From contig NZ_JAGMUK010000236.1 of NCBI RefSeq assembly GCF_019049245.1, positions 7,005 to 44,742 on the forward strand: a DNA stretch of 37,738 nucleotides, in the 5' to 3' direction. This document shows, piece by piece, positions 31,352-37,738 of this stretch. Every line of letters starts with the position of its first letter. Within the stretch, counting starts at the first letter, position 1. Below the pieces are notes generated by a model. That model was not told where the DNA came from, did no database searches, and saw only the letters and a program-made list of their open reading frames with translations. A program made the translations under genes and the position numbers. The DNA comes from Streptomyces sp. AC555_RSS877 (GTDB lineage: Bacteria; Actinomycetota; Actinomycetes; Streptomycetales; Streptomycetaceae).

Positions 31352-32020
31352 ATGCGCGTGGTCATCTTCGGCGCCTCCGGCATGGTCGGGCAGGGCGTCC
31401 TGCGCGCCTGTCTCCTGGACGACACCGTCACCGACGTCCTGCTGGTCGTCCGCAAGCCCCTGGGAACGTCCCACCCGAAGTTGCGCGAGCTCGTGCACGC
31501 GGACTTCGCCGACTTCTCCGCGATCCAGGACGCACTGAAGGACCTGGACGCCTGCTTCTACTGCCTGGGCGTCTCGGCGGCCGGGCGGAAGGAAGCGGAG
31601 TACACCCGGATCACGTACGACTGCACGCTCGCCGCCGCCCGCGTGGTCGGCGCCGGCAATCCCGCCCTGACCTTCACGTATGTGTCGGGCGAGGGTACCG
31701 ACAGCACGGAGCAGGGCCGCGCGATGTGGGCGCGCGTCAAGGGCCGTACGGAGAACGCCCTGTTGGCGATGGACTTCCACGCGTACATGTTCCGCCCCGG
31801 CTACATCCAGCCCCGGCACGGCGCCGTCTCGCAGACAGGCAGCTACCGGGCGTTGTATCGGGCCACGTCCTGGCTGTATCCCGTCCTGCACCGCATCGCG
31901 CCCGGACACACGACCACCACTGAACACCTGGGGCGGGCGATGATCGCGGTCGCCAAGCAGAAGGGCGACGAGCCGCATGTACTCGGCAGCGGCGACATCA
32001 ATCGGCTCGGCGCACCTTGA
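31352..32020 (+). CDS. NAD(P)-binding epimerase/reductase-like protein
   Basis: A 222-residue Rossmann protein starting MRVVIFGASGMVGQGVLRACL, with the extended-SDR GxxGxxG motif (GASGMVG). It continues with LVVRKPLG, YCLGVSAAGRKEAEYTRITYDCTLAAA and TFTYVSGEGTD and PGYIQP. It lacks a clear YxxxK but has EQGRAMWARVKGRTE (with K in WARVKG), as in atypical SDRs of the NmrA or epimerase kind. ATG 31352 follows TTGGAGC; the GTG-type start at 31337 is less likely. It lies 34 bp after TetR copy 2 in the same direction, so it may be part of that regulon. Substrate unknown. Confidence 0.85.
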   Translation: MRVVIFGASGMVGQGVLRACLLDDTVTDVLLVVRKPLGTSHPKLRELVHADFADFSAIQDALKDLDACFYCLGVSAAGRKEAEYTRITYDCTLAAARVVGAGNPALTFTYVSGEGTDSTEQGRAMWARVKGRTENALLAMDFHAYMFRPGYIQPRHGAVSQTGSYRALYRATSWLYPVLHRIAPGHTTTTEHLGRAMIAVAKQKGDEPHVLGSGDINRLGAP

Positions 32021-32165
32021 CCACAGCTTGCCGCCGCAGGGTGAACAGCCAAGACGGAGCCCGGCGACCGGGCTCCGTCCGCACAGCAGGTACGGCCTCC
32101 AACGCATGCCAGTGGCCACGCGCGCAGGGCGCCGCCCTGCACCGGCGCGGCGACTGCCGCTGCGG

Positions 32166-32276
32166 CTACAGGTTTTCCGCGAAGAAGGTCTCCAGCTTGT
32201 CCAGCGCCTGCGCGGTGTATTTCGGCTGGTCGTACAGGTCGTAGTGGCTCGCGCCCTGAACCACGAAGATGTCCTT
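32166..32276 (-). pseudogene. alpha/beta hydrolase C-terminal fragment
   Basis: The last 36 codons read KDIFVVQGASHYDLYDQPKY... and end FFAENL, the conserved C-terminus of a Streptomyces alpha/beta hydrolase, with the catalytic His in GASHYDLYD. Upstream sequence is unrelated, so the nucleophile domain is gone. Confidence 0.7.
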
Positions 32277-32382
32277 CCTGTTTGAGCGGGCCCGGTCGCC
32301 TCGCCTCGAAGAGTACGAACCGGACGGTGTCGGCGTGTCGCTGGGCGGCGGCGGATCTGCGCGCGGACGCGCGGGGCATCGC

Positions 32383-32724
32383 CTACTCACCTTGCAGCAG
32401 GCGGGCCAGTTCGCCGTCGACGTCGACCTTCCCGGTGTCGACCGCGGTCTCGATCCAGTCCAGGGTGGCCCTCACCCGGGCGACGTTCTCGTGGACGATG
32501 GTGCGTTCGTCGTCACCGAGCTGCCGGTCGCGCATCCCGGGGACGACGCGGCCGGCTGCCGCGACGAAGGCGTGGCAGGCGGTGACCAGGTCCAGGAACT
32601 GAACCGACCGGTCGATGTTGCGGATCGCCGGGGCGACGGGGCTGGTGTCCTCGAAGTGCTCGCGGGCCTGCCGCCCGCGTTCGACCTGGGCATGGTTGAC
32701 CGCGGCGTCGGGTTCCGCTCTGTT
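32383..32724 (-). pseudogene. DUF6192-like protein, C-terminal fragment
   Basis: About 113 codons read AVNHAQVERGRQAREHFED, IRNIDRSVQFLDLVTACHAF, DDERTIVHENVARVRATLDW, ETAVDTGKVDVDGELARLLQ, ending GE-stop at 32383. This is the helical C-terminal domain of DUF6192-type Streptomyces proteins, whose N-terminal HTH-like half is missing. At ~32725-32750 it abuts, head to head, the DNA ligase segment on the other strand. The minus-strand frame stays open to 33540 but that extension is antisense to the ligase and ISL3 end. Confidence 0.65.
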
Positions 32725-32754
32725 CGACCCCCGGAATCCACGAACCTGCTCGCT

Positions 32755-32990
32755 TTCGCCTTCGACCTGCTGCGCCTTGAGGGCACCGACACCACCCAGT
32801 GGCCCTACCGGCGGCGCCGGGCCGCACTGGAGGACCTGTTCGCCGAGCGCACGCTGACGGCGCCGTGGGCGCTGTGCCCGTCGACCACCGACGCGGACAC
32901 GATCGACGAGTGGCTGACGTGGTCGGCGGTCGGTCTGGAGGGAATCGTCTTCAAGCGGCTGGACAGCAGGTACGAGCCGGTGCGCGGGTG
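32755..32990 (+). pseudogene. ATP-dependent DNA ligase internal segment (second 3' half)
   Basis: Frame reads FAFDLLRLEGTDTTQWPYRR, RRAALEDLFAERTLTAPWAL, CPSTTDADTIDEWLTWSAVG, LEGIVFKRLDSRYEPVRG. It is parallel to the segment at 8698-9036 but clearly a diverged paralogue. It starts at the same codons (FxxFDxLRL) at which the ligase at 20700 is cut and ends near the ISL3 insertion. Motifs I, III and V are absent. Confidence 0.8.
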
Positions 32991-33005
32991 GCTGGCTTTG
33001 TTCAC

Positions 33006-33013
33006 GAGTCGTG
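33006..33013 (+). repeat. 8-bp target duplication, left
   Basis: GAGTCGTG directly before the left inverted repeat of the ISL3 element; identical to 35510-35517. Confidence 0.85.
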
Positions 33014-33153
33014 GGTTCTGGCACAGATCTTGGGGAGCGGTCGCGGAGTATCACCGGGGCAACAGCATGCGTTGGGTCAGCCCGTAGGGCGGTTTGCCGG
33101 GACAGTCGAAATTTCCGGGCACTCTCGCGAGCTGTGCTGGCATCGTAGGAATC

Positions 33154-33678
33154 ATGGCAGCGATAGACGACACATCCGAACCCGAGAGCCCTGTCCGCAG
33201 CGCTTATCCACCCCTGGTGGAGGCGGCGTGGCTGTATCAGGCGGATCAGGTGTGTCCCGAAGACCTGCCGATGACCGCTGCCCAGGCACTCGCAATGGGA
33301 ATGGACACGCCGACTCTGTGCGAGCTCGCCGGTCTGCCGCGTCATGCGGACCCCCGGGACATCCGTGAGACATTCGAGCAGGCTCTTGAAGAATTGGGGA
33401 TCATTCTGCCCGATCACCACGTGGCCCGACGATACGCGCTGCGCAGGTTGGCCGCGCGATTCAGCGCCGGGGAGGTGGATCTTGCCGAGTTGGCATCGGA
33501 CGAGTGGTCGGAGATGGAGGTCGAGACCGCCGAAGAGCAAGCATTCGTGGCACTACTCCCGTCATGCGCGTGCTGCATCGAGTACACGCTGGGGCTCGAC
33601 GAGGCGGTATGGAAAGCGCAACTGCAGATCGCGGCCTGTGCCTTGGTCTCACATCCCGGTGTTGGGCCGCGCTTCTGA
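33154..33678 (+). CDS. hypothetical passenger protein of the ISL3 element
   Basis: A 174-residue acidic, helical protein. ATG at 33154 follows GTAGGAAT. Recognisable stretches are MTAAQALAMGMDTPTLCELAGLP, DIRETFEQALEELGI, RRYALRRLAARFSAGEVDLAELASDEW and a Cys cluster CACCIEYTLGLDE. The layout matches a family I remember as common in Streptomyces genomes but with no assigned function. It lies wholly inside the ISL3 element, converging on the transposase, so it is cargo. The Cys pair might bind metal. Intact and with normal codon use. Confidence 0.7.
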   Translation: MAAIDDTSEPESPVRSAYPPLVEAAWLYQADQVCPEDLPMTAAQALAMGMDTPTLCELAGLPRHADPRDIRETFEQALEELGIILPDHHVARRYALRRLAARFSAGEVDLAELASDEWSEMEVETAEEQAFVALLPSCACCIEYTLGLDEAVWKAQLQIAACALVSHPGVGPRF

Positions 33679-33734
33679 CCAGTGGGGTCAGAAGGCGTTT
33701 CTGGCGAAACATCTGGGGTCGCGATCGCGGAGAG

Positions 33735-35345
33735 TCACTGAAGCAGGATCATCTTGCGGAGAAGTTCGAATCCGGCTCGGCCGTAGAGCTGTCTCTTGAT
33801 CTTCTTGATGCGGTTCACGGCGCCCTCGATACTGCCGGAGCTCCAGTCGAGAGTGAGCCCGGCTTTCACGGCGTCGAGGTCGCGGAGCAGGTGGAGTGCG
33901 AAGCCAGGTGAGACCGGGTAGCTGGCTTGCATCGACTGCATCGATCCAGGTGGGGAGCGTGGATCCGAGGCGGTCGGTGAGTATCTCGCCGAAGTCGCGG
34001 ACACGTCCGGCTGCCGTGTCCAGCTCGGGGCAGCGCGCCAGGACCTCCTTCAGGCCGGCGCGGTCTTCCTCAGTCAGGGTCGCGGGGTGCCGGGTGAGCC
34101 AGCCGGTCACCTGCCGCACCGTCGGCGGCCGGGGCGGCGCCCCGGATGGAGCCCCGCGCAAAGTGGCGATGTGCGCGCGGACCATGCCGTAGGTGACAGG
34201 AGCTTGCTCGGCTATCAGCTCGCTGTGAAGTCGAGTGACGCTGGTGCATCCCCCGGCGAATCGCCGTTCCAAGTAGGGCTTGTAGGGGTCCAGTCTGCTG
34301 GGCCGGGGCTGGTTCTCGCGGATGGTGTCCTGCCAGCGGGCGGCGCTCGCGTATCGGAGCACGGTGTTGAGGCCCCAGCCCAGGTGCCGGGCGATCGCCC
34401 GGCGTGAGTGGCCTTGGGCAAGCAGTTCGTGGACCAGGGCGTGCGCTGCCTCCTTCCGCTCGGCCCGCCGACCGACGGTCTCCGAGTCGTCCTGCGACCG
34501 GCCGGGAGCTGGGCGGGTGTCCTGCGGTGGCATGCCGTTGGGCGACGGGTTACGCAGGCAGTCGCGGTGGGCGGCGACGCAGGTCTCCACGGCTCGGCCG
34601 AGGCCCTGCCACAGGTGGAACCGGTCGGCGACTGCAGAGCGTCGGGGGCGCCGCGTCGGGCGCCCTCGGCGTATACGCTCGCCCGATCGCGGCAGATGAT
34701 CTCCACGCCGGGATGGCGGATCAGCCAGGCGGCCAGTGGCCCGGCTTCACGTGTCAGGAGCACATCGACCACGTGGTGGTCTTCGACGCTGGTCAAGACG
34801 GTGGAGTAGGTCTGGCCGCGGCGGATCGCGAAGTCGTCCACGCCCAGCACCCGCGGCGTGCTGAACTGCGGATCGGGCAATGCCATGACCCTTCGTAACA
34901 AGGTCATCCTTCCGGCGCCGAAGCCCAGCTGGGCCGCCAGCCGGGCGCCGGCCCGCCCCGCCCCGCCCAGGCGAGCCCCACTCGCTCCAGGGCGTGGTTG
35001 AGCCGCGTGGTGAACCGTGCGTACGGGGCGGTCACCTGGAAGAATGGTTCGGCGAACGTCCGGCGCGGGCAGTCCGCCGACCCGCAGATGAAGCGTCGGA
35101 CCGTCAGCCGGATCGCCAGGCCCTGCTCAGCGAGTGGAAGATCCTTCAGCCTGCGCTGGTAACGGTCGTGGACTCGGTCTGAGAAGCAGCCGCAGTCCGG
35201 ACATGCCGCCCCGGCCGCGCGGCCTTTCGCCACCACCTCGACCGTGCCGAACGCGGCCCGTGACCGCCTCGACATCCACCTCGTCGATTCCATCGAACAC
35301 CAGCGAGTCCCAGAACGGTGCATCGGTCTGCATGACCAGCACCAT
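33735..35345 (-). pseudogene. ISL3-family transposase, several frameshifts
   Basis: From ATG 35345 the protein can be followed across frames: VMQTDAPFWDSLVFDGIDEVDVEAV; a zinc finger CPDCGCFSDRVHDRYQRRLKDLP with CGSADCPRRTF; the DDE core LGVDDFAIRRGQTYSTVLTS (first Asp) and GVEIICRDRASVYAEGA (second Asp). A long insert follows with a second HTH (GHSRRAIARHLGWGLNTVLRYA). The end is GSIEGAVNRIKKIKRQLYGR (catalytic Glu) and FELLRKMILLQ. I count at least three frame changes, near 35265, 34630 and 33955, so no active enzyme can be made. Otherwise full length for the long ISL3 branch. Confidence 0.9.
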
Positions 35346-35509
35346 CACCGTCCACAACCGACCGCAGCAGCTATTGCCAGGCACCTGAGGGAGCGTCAAT
35401 TCTGACCGTCCAACGCCAAGGCGTACGCGGTCTCACGCGAACCTGACCCCTCACAATCGACGATTGGGGTAACGCTCCGCGACCGCTCCCCAAGATCTGT
35501 GCCAGAACC

Positions 35510-35517
35510 GAGTCGTG
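35510..35517 (+). repeat. 8-bp target duplication, right
   Basis: GAGTCGTG directly after the right inverted repeat of the ISL3 element. Confidence 0.85.
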
Positions 35518-35581
35518 AAGTCAGTTGTTCACGGGTTTGGGAGGCGCCCAGATCCACGGGCGGGTGATGTTCACGAGTTTT

Positions 35582-35722
35582 GACTCTGGCACAACATCCG
35601 TGAAGCTGTGTCCGCCGAGTACGAGCCCGCGTCCGAGAAGCCGCTGACCTGCCGGTTCACTGGGACTACCGGCCTTTGGCGCCAAGGATCGGCTCGACTT
35701 CACGAAAGTTGTGCCAGAACCC
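35582..35722. mobile_element. small ISL3-like end pair (MITE-like or solo remnant)
   Basis: CTCTGGCACAACATCCGTGAAG at 35584-35605 (here in part CTGGCACAAC) and, inverted, GTTGTGCCAGAACCC at 35708-35722 are ISL3-type ends of a different IS. Only ~100 bp lie between them, so this is an internally deleted element. It truncates the glycosidase gene that follows. Confidence 0.55.
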
Positions 35723-36759
35723 GAGTTCGGACAGCACACCCGCTGGTACGACGTGCGCGGCGGCTATCCGCTGGACGGCCGCCGACGGCTCGTCGAGCTG
35801 TTCGAGGCCGCCGCCCGCCACGACTGCAAGGTGATCGTGTCCTCCTGGGAGTACCAGCAGTCCCCCAGCTTCGCCGACACCGACGTCTGGCACCGCGCCC
35901 TGGCCGAGGTGCCCGGCCCGGACCGCACGGAGGCGGTGGCAGAAGCCCTCGCCGGACCCCTCGACTTCCTCACCGAGCGCGGACTGGCCGACCACGTCGC
36001 CTACGTCGAGGTGCACAACGAGGTCGACAACTGCTCCCTGGTACCGCGCGACGGCGCCACCCACTACGCCTATCTGCGCGGCCCGCTCGACCGTGCCGTG
36101 AAGCTGCTGCGGGCCCGCCACCCCGGCATCCCGGTTACCTACTCGCTGGGCGAGCCCTGGCCAAGCGAGATCGACGACCTGCCGGAGGGGGCGCAGATCG
36201 CGCACTTCCACTTCTACGTCTACGGCGTGCTCTACGAGGCGGTCGGACTCGGGCACGGCACCGAGGCGGCGCCCGAGACGACGACTTGGCCCACCCCCGA
36301 ACTGGCCGCCATGCTGCGCCCCGACGCGCCCGCCTTCGCCGACTACCAGCCGGACGAGCCCTGGCGACTGGCCGCCACCGGAATCCCGCGCGAACTGTTC
36401 TACGCACACGACTGGGTCGACCCGACCGCTGGGACCTGTGGCTCTACGAGAACTATCCGGCGCACCGGCATGCCATGCGGGAGACGCTGGCCCAGTGGGT
36501 CGACTCCGTCGCCGAGTTCGCCCGTCGCCGTCGTATCCCCGCCGTCCTCGGAGAAGGCGTCGTGGGCTACACCCCGCTCCTGACGCGCTTCGAGGAGGAC
36601 GCCGTCGGCAAGGACATCGCCGAGTTCGTCGTCGACCGCTGCCTCGCCGCGGGTTTCCAGGGCGTCGTCCTGACATCGAACGCGGCGCCGCACCACCCCA
36701 TGTGGCACACCGACCGGGACTGGATGCGGCGGGTCAACGCCCGTATCGCTGCGGCCTGA
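35711..36759 (+). pseudogene. cellulase-like glycoside hydrolase, N-truncated and frameshifted
   Basis: Homology begins at EFGQHTRWYDVRGGYPLDGRR, about 70 residues into the family, just inside the ISL3-like remnant. It continues with CKVIVSSWEYQQSPSFADTD, YVEVHNEVDN (acid/base Glu in NEV) and IAHFHFYVYGVLYEAVGLG. Near 36420 the frame shifts and it goes on as WDLWLYENYPAHRHAMRETL, RRRIPAVLGEGVVGYTPL (nucleophile Glu) and GFQGVVLTSNAAPHHPMWH to TGA 36757-36759. This is a TIM-barrel cellulase-like protein of unknown sugar preference. The missing first strands and the shift make it inactive. Confidence 0.8.
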
Positions 36760-37232
36760 GCACGCCCCCACAGCGGCCCGGAACACAGACGCCGAGCCGT
36801 GCCGAGACGATGACCGGGAGCATGAGGAGCGGCGCGAAGCGGGCCACCCGCCCACTGCGTGCCGCCTCATCGGTCACACGATCCGCTCCTACGCCGCACT
36901 CGAAATTCCGTGGGCGATGCAGCGAAGGGCTCATGGAAGTCCGGACCGTGGCCGTCATCGGGGCTGCCCGCCCTGCTGAGCACGACGGTGGGCAAAACAC
37001 CCAGTGATGCGCGGACACCAGCGTTGACTCGGGAGTCCGATGCGGACCGTCCCATGCGGTGGGCCAACCGGGAGGTGCTGACGTAACCGCTACCTGCCCG
37101 GGCAGGCCGCCCGCTGACCGAATGGACGGCGTGCCCGGGTTTCCGCCGAGGACGCAGGAGATGTACGTGGCCCCGTGGACCGGGACGGCGGTGGCGTTCG
37201 CTTGGAGCGACCCGCAAAAGGGACTGCCGAAC
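36760..37232. other. gene-free stretch
   Basis: Neither strand shows a gene I can support; open frames are Arg/Ser/Pro-rich. No repeat or IS end recognised. Confidence 0.5.
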
Positions 37233-37613
37233 TCAGAACATGGTGTTGTCGTTGGCGCTCTTCTCGGGCACCTCCTGGATCACGTCCCAGTGCTCGACGA
37301 TCTTTCCGTCGGCGAGGCGCCAGAAGTCGGCTACGGCCATGCCTCGGTCGCCCGGCTTGAGATGCAGGTTGCTGTGGGTGCCGACGAGGTCCCCTTCGGC
37401 GACGGCCCTCTAGATGTCCAGGCGCAGGTCGGGGAACTGCCCGCGCAGCCAGTGGACGTAACCGACGAACGCCTGCGGACTGTCCTGCGCCTCCGGATTG
37501 TGCTGGATGTAGCTCTCCCCGAGATACGCGGCGGCGGCCTCTTCCGGCTGGTAGTCGTTGAACGCCTGCTCGCAAAACGCGATGACGAGCGCCTTGTTAT
37601 CGGCAGCGGGCAC
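37233..37613 (-). pseudogene. SnoaL/NTF2-like protein interrupted by one TAG codon
   Basis: GTG at 37613, behind GAGGAGAAG, opens a 126-codon frame with a single TAG at 37410-37412 (codon 68). Before it: KALVIAFCEQAFNDYQPEEA, YIQHNPEAQDSPQAFVGYVH, QFPDLRLDI. After it: RAVAEGDLVGTHSNLHLKPG, MAVADFWRLADGKIVEHWDV, QEVPEKSANDNTMF. Together they are a complete SnoaL-like NTF2-fold protein with the His and Asp/Glu of the pocket (YIQHNP; DLVGTHS; IVEHWD). The TAG sits where Lys or Gln is usual. Members act as cyclases, isomerases or stress-related proteins. Without suppression only half the barrel is made. Confidence 0.85.
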
Positions 37614-37706
37614 AGGCTTCTCCTCTCTACGGGTGCTGGTGGGGCTGACAGCTGTTGCGCGATTCATCAGTGAATCTCAGCGTTTCTTATCTGTTATCTT
37701 GATCGG

Positions 37707-37738
37707 GTGAAGCTTTCCGAGTGGGCGGCACGCAACGG
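37707..37738 (+). mobile_element. start of an IS607-type serine transposase, partial
   Basis: GTG at 37707 reads MKLSEWAARNG to the window edge, the N-terminal MerR-like HTH of IS607 TnpA. The ~40 bp before it is AT-rich for this DNA, as at IS607 left ends. Confidence 0.6.

Larger units (their letters stand above)
33014..35509 (-). mobile_element. ISL3-family element, 2,496 bp, with passenger gene
   Basis: The two ends carry a perfect 35-bp inverted repeat (33014-33048 and 35475-35509), starting GGTTCTGGCACAGATCTTGG. They are flanked by identical 8-bp duplications, the size ISL3 transposases make. Inside are a frameshifted ISL3 transposase on the minus strand and an intact plus-strand passenger gene. 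Perfect ends with a decayed transposase suggest mobilisation in trans or recent loss of function. Confidence 0.9.

Noticed and set aside
32383..33540. Minus-strand open frame of 385 codons as one gene
   Set aside because: Only its last ~113 codons are protein-like (DUF6192-type); the rest is antisense to the ligase fragment and the ISL3 end.
37059..37673. Plus-strand open frame of 204 codons
   Set aside because: Antisense to the SnoaL-like gene, whose motifs are clear on the minus strand.
1..37738. CRISPR array or rRNA
   Set aside because: No regularly spaced repeats with unique spacers and no rRNA-like conserved stretches seen.

Overview
The window is very GC-rich, has codon use and leader types typical of Streptomyces (or a close relative), and carries families that are almost confined to that genus (Scr1-type XRE/DUF6879 pair, DUF6233, DUF6415, DUF6192, MmpS-like lipoprotein). 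It reads as an accessory, recombination-worn region such as a chromosome arm, a linear plasmid or an old integrated element. There are no tRNA, rRNA, CRISPR or core metabolic operons. Intact genes alternate with debris of mobile elements.

Layout. 1-8.3 kb: remains of an actinomycete integrative conjugative element or similar. This part has a DUF2637/Spd-like C-terminus at the left edge, a Toprim-domain protein, a DUF6415 protein, a Scr1-type regulator with its DUF6879 partner and a nonsense-broken third small gene, a winged-helix regulator, a secreted protein with a decayed tandem copy, and a twice-frameshifted, truncated FtsK/TraB-type translocase. 8.6-14.5 kb: a chimeric ORF ending in an ATP-dependent DNA ligase segment, a low-GC patch with a membrane protein and a winged-helix protein carrying an amyloid-like N-rich motif, a broken toxin-antitoxin pair cut by an IS5 remnant, and an intact three-gene operon (membrane protein, lipoprotein with a nuclease-like tail, double Cys-repeat protein). 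14.5-19.4 kb: group II intron 3' remnant, IS110, IS5 and IS701 scraps, an MmpS-like lipoprotein, a TRADD-N-associated-type membrane protein, a PolY scrap, and DUF6233 and zinc-ribbon genes.

19.4-33 kb: an ATP-dependent DNA ligase gene is interrupted first by a 1.1-kb unit with a clean 6-bp target duplication carrying an ADP-ribosylglycohydrolase, then, 110 bp later, by a tyrosine-recombinase/HTH/zinc-ribbon trio. Further right are IS5/IS110 remnants and two paralogous TetR modules (divergent SDR and aldehyde dehydrogenase) that share a triple operator. Between them lie a serine recombinase with two amber codons and an IS30 scrap. A further DNA ligase segment appears at 32.75 kb. 33.0-35.5 kb: a complete ISL3-family element with 35-bp inverted repeats, 8-bp target duplications, a decayed transposase and a passenger gene. 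35.6-37.7 kb: a truncated, frameshifted cellulase-like glycosidase, an amber-interrupted SnoaL-like gene and the start of an IS607-type element.

The working parts appear to be: Scr1/DUF6879 regulation, two TetR-controlled oxidoreductase switches, several possible conflict or defence proteins, and site-specific recombinases. The most distinctive signals are the repeated breakage of DNA ligase genes at the same codons, the ADP-ribosylglycohydrolase unit, the duplicated triple operators, and six in-frame stop codons (four TAG, two TGA) in otherwise readable genes, most of which fit C-to-T changes.
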